Assembly (NCBI GenBank): GCA_913060695.1
Contig: CAJXUA010000019.1
Span: 1-64,000, forward strand
Length of the DNA stretch: 64,000 nucleotides
From: an uncultured Gammaproteobacteria bacterium
GTDB taxonomy: Bacteria > Pseudomonadota > Gammaproteobacteria > Pseudomonadales > Pseudohongiellaceae
Direction: 5' to 3'
Numbering within the stretch: position 1 is the stretch's first letter; each line of letters begins with the position of its first letter. Below the pieces are notes generated by a model. The model worked only from the letters and a program-made list of their open reading frames with translations, was not told the DNA's origin and did not search any database. Shown here piece by piece: positions 38,082 to 45,735 of the stretch. A program made the translations under genes and the position numbers.

Positions 38082-38563
38082 GACTCGTCCTCTTCAAAAA
38101 GCTCTAACTCGGGTTGGTCTGCTTTTTCCACATTGGCTTTGTGCCAGGCGAGGTTTTCCATAGCGCTCATAAGGGCGCCCTTGCACTGAGTAGCAGGTAG
38201 TTTTCCGGAGTAAAAATCGATTAGCGCAGATACCACTTCAGTGAGATTTCCCTGAAGCGAGTTGATGTCCCGAGCGTCGGCGTTTCTACCGCTGGGAATT
38301 GGCATGGTGAGAAGACGAGCGCTTTGGGCAATGTATTGGCTGATGTAGTTCGCGCCGCACGCGTGCTCAAAGGGTCGGATCTTGTTCGCTGGCATTTGAC
38401 CCGATGCCATGTATTTGTAGAGCGAGTGGTGAGTTGTCATCCCCATCAACTCTGAGATGCGCTCAACAGAAAGGTTCCGCTTCTCTCTGGCATACATTGA
38501 GCACAGCTCAATAGCGTGGGTAAGACTGGTTGGCTGGACTCTGTTCCAATTTTTACGCGGCAT
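38078..38563 (-). CDS. CII-like (CP76-type) phage regulator
   Basis: 161 residues. The start TSLTHAIELCSMYAREKRNLSVERISELMGMTTHHSLYKYMASGQ has the helix-turn-helix pattern of phage CP76/CII regulators, and PFEHACGANYISQYIAQSARLL follows the same family plan. A strong GGGGGG ribosome site precedes the ATG. It would control choice of transcription programme. It follows a 38-residue frame through TAATG. Confidence 0.72.
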   Translation of the reverse strand: MPRKNWNRVQPTSLTHAIELCSMYAREKRNLSVERISELMGMTTHHSLYKYMASGQMPANKIRPFEHACGANYISQYIAQSARLLTMPIPSGRNADARDINSLQGNLTEVVSALIDFYSGKLPATQCKGALMSAMENLAWHKANVEKADQPELELFEEDES

Positions 38564-38679
38564 TAGAAGCCCCCCTTAAGCAGCGCTTCTAAAAAAAGAG
38601 TTTTTTTCGCTCTATCCAAGGCCAGTCCGGCTCGGTAGTCTGAGTTCAGTTTTAATTTCTTCCCTTCCCAACGCGCCAT
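38563..38679 (-). CDS. Micro-ORF of 38 residues
   Basis: A frame of MARWEGKKLKLNSDYRAG... and 20 more residues whose TAA overlaps the CII-like ATG. It is basic and helical. The longer open frame (to 38949) upstream looks like noise. Its start lies inside a perfect 16-bp palindrome (38673-38688), and no ribosome site is visible, so confidence is limited. Confidence 0.4.
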   Translation of the reverse strand: MARWEGKKLKLNSDYRAGLALDRAKKTLFLEALLKGGF

Positions 38680-38688
38680 CGATGGCGC
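38673..38688. promoter_or_regulatory. 16-bp perfect palindrome in the early operon
   Basis: GCGCCATCGATGGCGC is fully symmetrical. It is followed on the plus strand by CACTAATAGTG (another small palindrome) and the start of a plus-strand frame at 38714. It could be an operator for that frame or for the early genes. Confidence 0.4.
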
Positions 38689-38713
38689 ACTGGCACTAAT
38701 AGTGAGAGTAAGC

Positions 38714-38962
38714 ATGAACACAGATGAGAGAGTTCTAAGGCTAGAAGCTTTGGCGCTCAACCAGACATTGATAATCGAGCAGTTAACGCTTCTAGTGGCA
38801 GATTTCGCCCCAACCAAGTCCATCGAACTAGCATTGGACGTTAGCGCCGAAGGGATTCTCGAACTCACATTTGAACAACGTGTACCCCTAGATGTTCTAG
38901 AGATGGCTGTTGATTGGAGGCGAGGTTTGGCTGGCACTAGAGAGATCATGCAGATCTCCTGA
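38714..38962 (+). CDS. Plus-strand prophage protein inside the leftward early region
   Basis: 82 residues (MNTDERVLRLEALALNQTLI...) with leucine-rich, acidic, helical composition typical of real proteins; the minus-strand frame here is Ser/Arg-rich noise. GTGAGAG lies before the ATG. The gene runs against the early operon and overlaps the Ner-like gene's end by 17 bases. No family was recognised; it could be an antirepressor-like or cargo gene. Confidence 0.5.
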   Translation: MNTDERVLRLEALALNQTLIIEQLTLLVADFAPTKSIELALDVSAEGILELTFEQRVPLDVLEMAVDWRRGLAGTREIMQIS

Positions 38963-39230
38963 TACCTTCCATATGCTGAAGCTTTTGGGCTAATGCGGCT
39001 TCACGTTCCGCATTAGTCATAAGCGGCCCGTGATACATCGGAATGTCGGGGAATACGGTATCAACGCGCATTTCCAGCGCTGTGGCGATTGCTATTGCAA
39101 CTCGGTGGTTGTGGCGAATTCTTCTGGCAACCAACGAGACATATGCGGGTGTGACGCCTATCACATTTGAGATTCGGGTGTAGTTGTAACCGCGTGTAGC
39201 GAGCTTTTCCAGAATACGGTCGGCGTCCAC
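38946..39230 (-). CDS. Ner-like early transcription regulator
   Basis: 94 residues from the GTG at 39230, preceded by AGGAG at a spacing of 11; the frame open to 39365 runs through the repressor gene and is rejected. DADRILEKLATRGYNYTRISNVIGVTPAYVSLVARRIRHNHRVAIAIATALE has the helix-turn-helix of the Ner/Nlp family. In Mu, Ner turns down the early promoter and the repressor promoter. It is the first gene of the early operon. Confidence 0.82.
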   Translation of the reverse strand: MDADRILEKLATRGYNYTRISNVIGVTPAYVSLVARRIRHNHRVAIAIATALEMRVDTVFPDIPMYHGPLMTNAEREAALAQKLQHMEGIRRSA

Positions 39231-39264
39231 GGTGATATACTCTCCTATTGGCAAAATGTCGTAA

Positions 39265-39289
39265 TCATTACAGCTAGAACCTGTAATGA
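39265..39289. promoter_or_regulatory. Operator 2: 9-bp inverted repeat at the early transcription start
   Basis: TCATTACAG and CTGTAATGA pair perfectly around 7 bases. It spans the predicted +1 (~39286) of the leftward early promoter, so a protein bound here would block early transcription. The most likely ligand is the Ner-like protein or the repressor. Confidence 0.7.
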
Positions 39290-39292
39290 AAG

Positions 39293-39320
39293 AGTATACA
39301 CGCACGTATGTGCGTGTCAA
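39293..39320 (-). promoter_or_regulatory. Early (lytic) promoter, sigma70 type
   Basis: On the minus strand TTGACA (39320-39315) is followed after 16 bases by TATACT (39298-39293), a near-consensus promoter for the early operon. Operator 1 fills its spacer and operator 2 its start site. Confidence 0.85.
39298..39317. promoter_or_regulatory. Operator 1: 20-bp palindrome in the early promoter
   Basis: ACACGCAC and GTGCGTGT pair perfectly around GTAT (or ATAC). It covers the whole spacer of the early promoter and touches both hexamers. It differs in sequence from operator 2, which implies two different DNA-binding proteins. Confidence 0.8.
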
Positions 39321-39325
39321 CGAAA

Positions 39326-39331
39326 TATAAT
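39326..39331 (+). promoter_or_regulatory. Repressor promoter -10 hexamer (leaderless transcript predicted)
   Basis: A perfect TATAAT lies 8 bases before the repressor ATG (39340), so transcription should start within about 2 bases of the start codon. No -35 match is visible at normal spacing (the position falls within operator 1), suggesting dependence on an activator bound there. Confidence 0.65.
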
Positions 39332-39339
39332 AGGTTCGT

Positions 39340-39765
39340 ATGAGCGCAATTGGAGCAAGACTCAAAGAAGAGCGGGCGGCGTTTGGAATGACTCAAGAGA
39401 GATTTGGGTCAATCGGGGGTGTTGCGACCCGTGCCCAGCAGAACTATGAATCGGGAGCAAGATCGCCAGATGCGCAATATTTCGCAAAAATCGAGAAAAT
39501 TGGTGTGGATATCCATTACATCATCACTGGACACCGTCACTCGGCAGTAGTGGAAGTCTTCGAGCCAGTCGGATCTCCTATGGATTTCGCATTGGTAAAG
39601 AACATTCTAGAACTTTTCCGCGAAGAGCCTCGATGTCAGACGTTAGATACAGAAACTATCGCCCGAGTATTCATTGTGCTTTACCGGAACAATTTGAACT
39701 GGAAAACAAAGATCGGCAGCGATATGCTCTCGGCGGTGATAGACGCTATGATCGCAGTCAAGTAA
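39340..39765 (+). CDS. CI/Cro-type phage repressor
   Basis: 141 residues. The N-terminal helix-turn-helix (IGARLKEERAAFGMTQERFGSIGGVATRAQQNYESGARSPDAQYFAKI) is of the Xre/CI class. A short C-terminal domain (FALVKNILELFREEP...) has no LexA-type serine protease signature, so SOS-driven self-cleavage is not expected from the sequence. It probably maintains lysogeny. It has no clear ribosome site, consistent with a leaderless message. Confidence 0.85.
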   Translation: MSAIGARLKEERAAFGMTQERFGSIGGVATRAQQNYESGARSPDAQYFAKIEKIGVDIHYIITGHRHSAVVEVFEPVGSPMDFALVKNILELFREEPRCQTLDTETIARVFIVLYRNNLNWKTKIGSDMLSAVIDAMIAVK

Positions 39766-39777
39766 AGAGAGTAAGCA

Positions 39778-40131
39778 ATGGCTGTAATAAAAGTTCACGC
39801 TGGTGATTTTCTTCCCAAAAACGGAGAGTTTAATGGGCGACAACTCGTGCTCAAAACGGAAGCTAAACACAGCAGAGGCGAGACCATTGAACTTAGTGAG
39901 CTTGATCAAGTTGAAGTGGCCAGTGAGGAAAATGCTAAACGAATTGGCGGGACTTTAGGCTGGGGAGCAGTAGGTGCCGTAGCCCTTGGACCAGTAGGAT
40001 TACTAGCCGGGCTGGTGCTCGGTGGAAGAAAAAAAGAAGTCACCTTTGCCGCCAAATTCAAGGATGGGCGGCGACTTCTGGCGACTACTGATAGTGCTAC
40101 ATTCATAAAATTGCAAGCCGCAGTATTCTGA
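39778..40131 (+). CDS. Membrane-associated prophage protein with glycine-zipper helix
   Basis: 117 residues. The beta-rich N-terminus is followed by a Gly/Ala-rich hydrophobic segment (GTLGWGAVGAVALGPVGLLAGLVLGG) resembling a glycine zipper, and then a short basic domain. GAGAG lies 8-9 bases before the ATG. It is the second gene after the repressor and may be expressed in the lysogen. The function is unknown. Confidence 0.7.
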   Translation: MAVIKVHAGDFLPKNGEFNGRQLVLKTEAKHSRGETIELSELDQVEVASEENAKRIGGTLGWGAVGAVALGPVGLLAGLVLGGRKKEVTFAAKFKDGRRLLATTDSATFIKLQAAVF

Positions 40132-40150
40132 TATTCTCTTTCGCATGCTT

Positions 40151-40196
40151 TTTTGACGCGCGTCAAAAGTCTTATTAACACCCCCGCCATTACCAT
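40151..40196 (+). promoter_or_regulatory. Late promoter of the lysis operon with 18-bp activator palindrome
   Basis: The perfect palindrome TTTTGACGCGCGTCAAAA (40151-40168) is followed after 22 bases by TACCAT (40191-40196), a TAnnnT -10 hexamer. No -35 is present. The palindrome centre is about 43 bases before the predicted start, the position used by the Mor and C proteins of Mu. The same palindrome occurs at 46592. Confidence 0.7.
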
Positions 40197-40228
40197 GGTT
40201 CGCAAATCACAATGCGCGAGCTGCAACC

Positions 40229-40771
40229 ATGAGTGCCAATGCCTTTCTAACCGCTTTACAGGAGACCCTCCGAAAGGAAGGCCGCCTAGCTGATCACAGA
40301 GCTGATCGCGGCGGGGTTACTGACTATGGCATAAGCCTCAGATTCCTAAAAACACTCCCCTTGATCGACGCTGACATCACCGGCGATGGGCACGTCAATG
40401 AGCAGGACATCAAAGCGCTCACGCCTGCAGATGTCGCCAAGCTCTACCGTAAGCACTTCTGGGACTATTACCGACTTGACGAGATCCAGCATGATCGCAT
40501 CGCTGTGAAGGCGTTCGATCTGCTCGTCAATATGCGCTCGGTATCTGCCGTAAAAATCATTCAACGTGCCCTTAGAGCCTGCAATACGCCTTTGACCGAA
40601 GACGGCGTGCTTGGCTCTAAAACCATCGCCGCTATCAACGGCATTCGCGATCAGCTCAATCCTCTGGCCGCAATGCGCTCCGAATCCTACGGCCACTACC
40701 GCCTCATCATCGCTGCCGATCCCACTCAGGCCGTCTTTCACGATGGCTGGAAGAATCGGGCTTACTCATAG
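40229..40771 (+). CDS. Endolysin, GH108 family, with an EF-hand-like insert
   Basis: 180 residues. The N-terminal GH108 core starts with Glu17 (KEGRL, putative catalytic residue) and GGVTDYGIS. The C-terminal part (FDLLVNMRSVSAVKIIQRALRACN.LTEDGVLGSKTIAAIN) is the second half of the zliS-like lysozyme. Between them Asp49 to Asp60 (DITGDGHVNEQD) form a calcium-binding EF-hand/dockerin-like loop. No signal peptide is seen. It degrades peptidoglycan at lysis and is the first gene of the late region. Confidence 0.88.
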   Translation: MSANAFLTALQETLRKEGRLADHRADRGGVTDYGISLRFLKTLPLIDADITGDGHVNEQDIKALTPADVAKLYRKHFWDYYRLDEIQHDRIAVKAFDLLVNMRSVSAVKIIQRALRACNTPLTEDGVLGSKTIAAINGIRDQLNPLAAMRSESYGHYRLIIAADPTQAVFHDGWKNRAYS

Positions 40772-40781
40772 GGGGTGGTAC

Positions 40782-41189
40782 ATGGCTTTAGAAATATTCA
40801 AGTTTCTGACATCAGCACTGGACCCAGTAGTCCGGTTGATCGATGACGTCCACACGTCCGAGGAAGAGAAACTCAACATTAAAACTGAGCTGACCAAACT
40901 ACAAAACAGCGTCACTGCGCAGATGCTGAATTACGAAGGTCAGCTGCTAACCTCACAAGCCCAAATTATTACCGCCGAAGCACAAGGCGAGAGCTGGCTT
41001 CAGCGCAATTGGCGTCCGATCACAATGCTCACGTTCTTGGTACTAGTGGTGTGTGACTCTTTTGGATTGCTTGCGTTTCGACTTGCCGATCAGGCTTGGA
41101 CGCTTCTGCAAATTGGATTAGGTGGCTATGTAATGGGACGCAGCGCAGAGAAAATCGCGCCGCAGATCAAGGAGATTTTTAAGAAATGA
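40782..41189 (+). CDS. Holin-like protein (3TM family)
   Basis: 135 residues from the ATG at 40782 after a GGGGG ribosome site; the frame open to 40611 overlaps the endolysin and is rejected. The helical N-terminus is followed by a membrane segment (PITMLTFLVLVVCDSFGLLAF), a second one (LLQIGLGGYVMGRSAEK) and a basic end, the plan of the phage 3TM holin family. It lies directly downstream of the endolysin. Confidence 0.8.
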   Translation: MALEIFKFLTSALDPVVRLIDDVHTSEEEKLNIKTELTKLQNSVTAQMLNYEGQLLTSQAQIITAEAQGESWLQRNWRPITMLTFLVLVVCDSFGLLAFRLADQAWTLLQIGLGGYVMGRSAEKIAPQIKEIFKK

Positions 41190-41311
41190 ATTGGCCGCTT
41201 ATCGCAGCATTGACGATCACGGCTTTCCACATCTGGGCAGTCTGGTCGTTGATCATTGCTACATGCTCAAACAAGTGCGAACAGAACACTGATGAAGAGG
41301 ACTATGACTAA
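41186..41311 (+). CDS. Small membrane protein of the lysis cluster
   Basis: 41 residues (MNWPLIAALTITAFHIWAVW... then an acidic tail). The ATG overlaps the holin stop (ATGA) and its TAA overlaps the next gene's ATG (TAATG). One membrane helix and a Cys pair are visible. It could be a holin partner or a spanin-like accessory, but it lacks a lipobox. It is too short for ordinary gene finders. Confidence 0.65.
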   Translation: MNWPLIAALTITAFHIWAVWSLIIATCSNKCEQNTDEEDYD

Positions 41312-41751
41312 TGGATTGGCTCGACATTTTCAAGATTGTAGTACCAATTATCACGTCTCTTATTGTCACGATGGTGGCGATGGTGTTGTGGATTTTTCGA
41401 AGAGAAGAGCAAACAAAAGCAGCTCAGGACAGTGCCACTAAAGAATACTGGCAAACAGTGCATAAAGCTCTGGAGTCGATGATCACAGAGCTATCCGGAC
41501 GGCTTACTGCCTACAACCAAAGAGCAGATGATGACAAGAAGGAACTGCATGCTCGAGTCGCATCAGTTGAAAAACAGTTTTATGACTTCAAGGAACACGT
41601 AGCCGGTGAGTACTTAAAGCGAGAATTGTGGGGAAGCAATCACCAGAATTTAGAGCGCAAAATAGACAACATACGGACCGATTTCGGCAAAGAACTAAGA
41701 GCAATTAGCGACAAATTGGAGCGGTGGAGAAATGAGCCTAAACGATCTTGA
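41311..41751 (+). CDS. DUF2730 family protein (Mu gp25-like)
   Basis: 146 residues. One N-terminal membrane helix (about 5-30, WLDIFKIVVPIITSLIVTMVAMVLW) is followed by a long coiled coil (about 40-140). It matches DUF2730, the gp25 position in Mu-like late regions, and resembles an inner-membrane spanin in layout. Coupled by TAATG to the micro-protein before it. Confidence 0.82.
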   Translation: MDWLDIFKIVVPIITSLIVTMVAMVLWIFRREEQTKAAQDSATKEYWQTVHKALESMITELSGRLTAYNQRADDDKKELHARVASVEKQFYDFKEHVAGEYLKRELWGSNHQNLERKIDNIRTDFGKELRAISDKLERWRNEPKRS

Positions 41752-42043
41752 AACACAACGGACCCGACTGCGGCGGCTTCGTATTTTGCAGGTACTTTCG
41801 CAGAATAGGCCGGACCCTATTGGTGATGGCTTAATTCACCGCTGCTTGCGCAACGATGTGGATCTAGCATTTATGCAGTCCAATATACGCAACTCGCTAG
41901 ACTATCTAGCAGAGCGCAAGCTGGTCACGATTACGCTGCGAACTGATGAGCGTTGGATGGCTAAGATCAGTGCCGACGGTGTCGACTTTCTCGATGGCTT
42001 TGGTCCGAAGTTTGAAGGGGTCGCGCATCCCGAGGAATTTTAG
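41732..42043 (+). CDS. Mu gp26-like winged-helix protein
   Basis: 103 residues: LRRLRILQVLSQNRPDPIGDGLIHRCLRNDVDLAFMQSNIRNSLDYLAERKLVTI is a winged-helix pattern. It holds the place of Mu gp26 between gp25 and the small terminase. It overlaps the previous gene by 20 bases. Its function in Mu is not established. Confidence 0.8.
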   Translation: MSLNDLETQRTRLRRLRILQVLSQNRPDPIGDGLIHRCLRNDVDLAFMQSNIRNSLDYLAERKLVTITLRTDERWMAKISADGVDFLDGFGPKFEGVAHPEEF

Positions 42044-42045
42044 CC

Positions 42046-42609
42046 ATGCCTGCGGTCAGTAAAATTCAACAACTCCCTGCCGATGTGAAAGCCTGGCTAG
42101 ACTCTAAACTGGTTGCCAATGCATTTGGCAACTATGACGAGTTGACCGAGCAGCTCAATGCCAAACTCGAAGGACATGAGCTAGAGATGACTGTCAGTCG
42201 CTCTGGCTTGGGCATCTACGGAAAAGGGCTCAAGGATCGTATAGAGAAGATCCGCAACAGTACCGCAGCGGCCAAGCTTCTCAATGAGACTATGGACGAT
42301 GAAGGCGATGCACTGGGCATGGCCAACGTTGCATTAGCCCAAGACCTCATCTTCCAGCTGATGAACCAGTACGATCCTGACGACACTGAGCACCCGATCT
42401 CTATCAAAGAGATCAGCACACTTTTCCGTGCGTTGGGCAATGTCTCGCGCGCTTCACTTCCACAGAAGCAGTGGGCCAAGAAAGTGCGCGAAGAGCTGGC
42501 TCGAAAAACCGCAGAGGCAGTCGATCAAATTCAAGCTGAGGCCGGCTTATCGGATCAGCAGTTCGAGCGCGTTCGTGCCAAATTCCTCGGGATAAAACTG
42601 GATGTCTGA
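42046..42609 (+). CDS. Terminase small subunit (DUF3486, Mu gp27-like)
   Basis: 187 residues. The all-helical DUF3486 pattern starts with SKIQQLPADVKAWLDSKLV and continues to the C-terminal IQAEAGLSDQQFERVRAKFLGI. It binds phage DNA and presents it to the large subunit. Its stop overlaps the start of the large terminase gene. Confidence 0.9.
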   Translation: MPAVSKIQQLPADVKAWLDSKLVANAFGNYDELTEQLNAKLEGHELEMTVSRSGLGIYGKGLKDRIEKIRNSTAAAKLLNETMDDEGDALGMANVALAQDLIFQLMNQYDPDDTEHPISIKEISTLFRALGNVSRASLPQKQWAKKVREELARKTAEAVDQIQAEAGLSDQQFERVRAKFLGIKLDV

Positions 42610-44194
42610 ACTTAGCGCCAGCCAACAGAAAGAGCTGCTCGATCAAGTCGACGACATCCAGCGCGAGCGCGTTGGGCAGTTCAATGCGTCCGAGGTACCG
42701 GATGTGCTGTTGCCGTATCAGAAAGCCTGGCATGCCGATATGTCGCCGGTGAGGATTCTGGTCAAGTCGCGCCGTATCGGTGGAACGTGGGGATGCCTTG
42801 CTGCCGAGGCGACACTGGAAGCGGCTCACCGAGGCGGCATGAATCAATACTATGTTGGTTACAACAAAGAGATGGCTGCAGAGTTTATCGGCGACTGTGC
42901 AAGCTTTGCAAAAGCCTATCAAGTCGTCGCATCGGCGATCTCAGTTTCCCTGGACAAGTCGGTGGTCGATGATGAGGCCAAAGACATTTTGCGCTATCGC
43001 ATCCGCATGGCCTCTGGTCACGAGATCGTGGCATTGTCCAGCAAGCCCTCGAACCTTCGTGGCCACCAAGGTCACGCGCGCCTGGACGAGGCCGCCTTCC
43101 ATGATGATCTGCAAGCACTGATCGATGCTGCGATGGCCTTCTTGATCTGGGGTGGACGAGTCGATATATGCAGTACTCACTTTGGCGATGGCAATCCGTT
43201 CAATCAGATCATCCGCGAGATCGAAGCAGGGAAACTCAAATACTCGGTGCACAAGGTCACTTTTGATCAAGCACTGGAGCAAGGATTCTATCAGCGCATT
43301 TGCCTGGTCAAAGGAGAAGTGTGGACTATCGAGAAACAGCGCGCTTTCCGCGATCAAATCTACGCGCTCTACGGTGCAGCTGCTGACGAGGAACTTGGTT
43401 GTATTCCCTCAGCCGGTTCTGGCGCCTACTTCACACGCACGCTGATCGAACAATGCCAGAACGAAGAGATTCCTATTGTGCGGCTATCCAAGCCTGCCGA
43501 GTGGGTGACCGATCCTGAGCGTATAGCGGAGATCGAAAAGTGGTGCGTCGATGTGCTGCAACCAGTAATCGACAATCTGAATATGGGGCAGCGCTCTGTT
43601 TACGGTCAAGATTTTGGCCGAGATGGCGACTTGTCGGTGATCTGGATTTTGCAGGCCAATGGTTTGCGCCGTTGGAAAACAGGTTTCGTGCTGGAGCTTC
43701 GCAAGATCCCGTTCGATGTGCAGAAGTTCATCATGCATTTCATCATTGACCGGTTACCACTTTTCCACCATGCGAAATTCGATGCGCGTGGCAATGGACA
43801 ATCTCACGCCGAGGCGGCACTGCAAGAATATGGCGAGCAGCGCGTCGAGTGCGTGATGGCCACCACTAAGTGGTACAGCGAGTTTTTTCCGAAGTACAAA
43901 TCCGCGTATGAAGATCGCACGATCGAGGTGCCTAAGAGCGAGGACATCATTGCTGACCATCGCCGTGTGGTGCTTGTCCAGGGCAGCCCGAAAATGTCGG
44001 ACGGACGAGATCGCGGCAGCGATGGCATGTACCGTCACGGCGACTCCGCGATCGGAGGTTTGCTTGCCTACGCTGCAGCGCTGGAAGAGACCGAACCGGC
44101 AGCCGGTGCCAACATCGATGTCCAAAAGAACTATGGCCTGCCTACGCGCATGGAAAATAGGCAAAGAACCACGATGTTTCGCCGCTCTGCGTGA
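42602..44194 (+). CDS. Terminase large subunit (Mu gp28-like)
   Basis: 530 residues with an ATPase N-terminal half (Walker A-like KSRRIGGTW near residue 60) and a C-terminal nuclease part (GQDFGRDGDLSVIWIL, HAKFDARGNG) containing acidic metal ligands. It packages DNA into proheads by the headful method of Mu. The 113 bases after it hold no gene. Confidence 0.93.
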   Translation: MSELSASQQKELLDQVDDIQRERVGQFNASEVPDVLLPYQKAWHADMSPVRILVKSRRIGGTWGCLAAEATLEAAHRGGMNQYYVGYNKEMAAEFIGDCASFAKAYQVVASAISVSLDKSVVDDEAKDILRYRIRMASGHEIVALSSKPSNLRGHQGHARLDEAAFHDDLQALIDAAMAFLIWGGRVDICSTHFGDGNPFNQIIREIEAGKLKYSVHKVTFDQALEQGFYQRICLVKGEVWTIEKQRAFRDQIYALYGAAADEELGCIPSAGSGAYFTRTLIEQCQNEEIPIVRLSKPAEWVTDPERIAEIEKWCVDVLQPVIDNLNMGQRSVYGQDFGRDGDLSVIWILQANGLRRWKTGFVLELRKIPFDVQKFIMHFIIDRLPLFHHAKFDARGNGQSHAEAALQEYGEQRVECVMATTKWYSEFFPKYKSAYEDRTIEVPKSEDIIADHRRVVLVQGSPKMSDGRDRGSDGMYRHGDSAIGGLLAYAAALEETEPAAGANIDVQKNYGLPTRMENRQRTTMFRRSA

Positions 44195-44307
44195 GGCTCT
44201 CAGAGGCCATGTAAGCGCTTTAACGATATCCCGGTACAACGAGCGGGAAAAATTCATGAAGTCGCCCTGAATCAATTTATAAACGCCACTGTTGCGAGTA
44301 TCAGCCA

Positions 44308-45735
44308 ATGACTAGCACTGCAAAGAAGAAATCACCCAAGCCTGCGCCAGAATCAGTAGAAAAGTTCATCGAAGCAGCAGGTACCAACATTGATGCAGAC
44401 GAGGATTTGTATCGACCGTTGAGTGGAAACAACGCTCGCGATCTTGAACCGATGAAACAGGACAGGATGCAAAAGCTCGCCAAGTTTCTATGGGAGTCAA
44501 ACTTGCTGGCCGATCGCATCATCGAGTTGCCTCTGGCATTCATGCTCGGTGATGGTGTTCGATTGACCTCGCCAGATGAAGAAGCACAAACCGTACTCGA
44601 TAAGTTCTGGTATGACCCGATCAACAAAATGGATTTGGCTTTGGAGGAGTTCGCTCGCGAGCTGGCTCTTTTTGGCGAGCAGTGCTATCCGGTGTTCGTT
44701 AACAACTTCAACGGGCATGTGCGACTCGGCTACTTGGACCCAGCACAGATCGATTCGGTGATCACCGATCCAGACAATGCACGCCAGCCAATTGGCATCC
44801 AAACCAAGAAAGACGCCAAAGGCAACTACAAGCGCTTTCGCGTGATAATCAATGCTGAAGAAACTGTGTTCGGCCCTCGCGCCAGGCGCAAGCGTAAAAC
44901 CTACACCGATGGTGATTGTTTCTATTTCCGCATTCGGGGGCTTGCCAGCGGATCTCGTGGTCGCTCCGACTTGCTACCACAGATGGACTGGCTAGACGCT
45001 TATGATCAGTTCCTGTTTGGAGATCTTGATCGTAACTCGTCACTGCGAGCATTCATCTGGGACGTGACAGTCAAGGGTGCTACAGAGGCTGAGATTATCG
45101 AGCGAGCTAAGAAGATCGAGCTGCCTCAGTTCGGCGGGGTGCGCGTTCACAATGAAAGCGAAGAGTGGACCGCAGTCAGTCCTGACATGAAATCCAATGA
45201 CACTTCCGGATCAGCCCGCCTATTTCGCAACCATGTTCTAGGTGGTGCAACTATTCCGGAGCATTGGTTTGGCGGTGGCGGAGATGTTAATCGCAGCACG
45301 GCTGGCGAGATGGATGAGCCCACTTTCAAAATTCTGGCAAGCAGGCAGCGCCGTCTCAAGTATATGCTCGAGGAGATCGGCACCTTCGTGATCTACCAAT
45401 GGGCTGAGAAGAACGGCAAGCCGAACGTGATCGATAACAAAGACTATTGGGTGACGTGCGAGCTGCCTGAGATGGTCCAGCGCGACACCACTAAATACGC
45501 TGCTGCTCTGCAGCAAGTGGTCGCAGCCTGTGTGGGCATGATGAATGCGAACCTGGTCACCCGTGAGGTGGCCATTGAATTGATCATGATCACGGCCAAA
45601 CGCCTTGGCGTGGATAAAGACCCCAAGCAGATGCTCGTCGATGTTCTCGCGATGTTAAAAAAGCAAGAAGAGGCCGATGCGGATCTCGGACTTGACCCGT
45701 TGCCAGAGGACGAAGCTGAGGCCGATGCTCAATGA
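44308..45735 (+). CDS. Portal protein (DUF935, Mu gp29-like)
   Basis: 475 residues. The DUF935 pattern covers DLEPMKQDRMQKLAKFLWESNLLADRIIELPLAFMLGDG, SRGRSDLLPQMDWLDAYDQFLFGDLDRNS and a C-terminal part with SAIGEM-like segments. It forms the dodecameric DNA gate of the head. It ends ATGA with the next gene. Confidence 0.92.
   Translation: MTSTAKKKSPKPAPESVEKFIEAAGTNIDADEDLYRPLSGNNARDLEPMKQDRMQKLAKFLWESNLLADRIIELPLAFMLGDGVRLTSPDEEAQTVLDKFWYDPINKMDLALEEFARELALFGEQCYPVFVNNFNGHVRLGYLDPAQIDSVITDPDNARQPIGIQTKKDAKGNYKRFRVIINAEETVFGPRARRKRKTYTDGDCFYFRIRGLASGSRGRSDLLPQMDWLDAYDQFLFGDLDRNSSLRAFIWDVTVKGATEAEIIERAKKIELPQFGGVRVHNESEEWTAVSPDMKSNDTSGSARLFRNHVLGGATIPEHWFGGGGDVNRSTAGEMDEPTFKILASRQRRLKYMLEEIGTFVIYQWAEKNGKPNVIDNKDYWVTCELPEMVQRDTTKYAAALQQVVAACVGMMNANLVTREVAIELIMITAKRLGVDKDPKQMLVDVLAMLKKQEEADADLGLDPLPEDEAEADAQ

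Noticed and set aside
38680-38949. Long version of the minus-strand frame ending at 38563
   Set aside because: The upstream part is Ser/Arg-rich noise opposite a better plus-strand frame; only the last 38 codons look protein-like.
43754-44308. 184-codon minus-strand frame at the end of the large terminase
   Set aside because: Shadow of the terminase gene; no family resemblance, no ribosome site.
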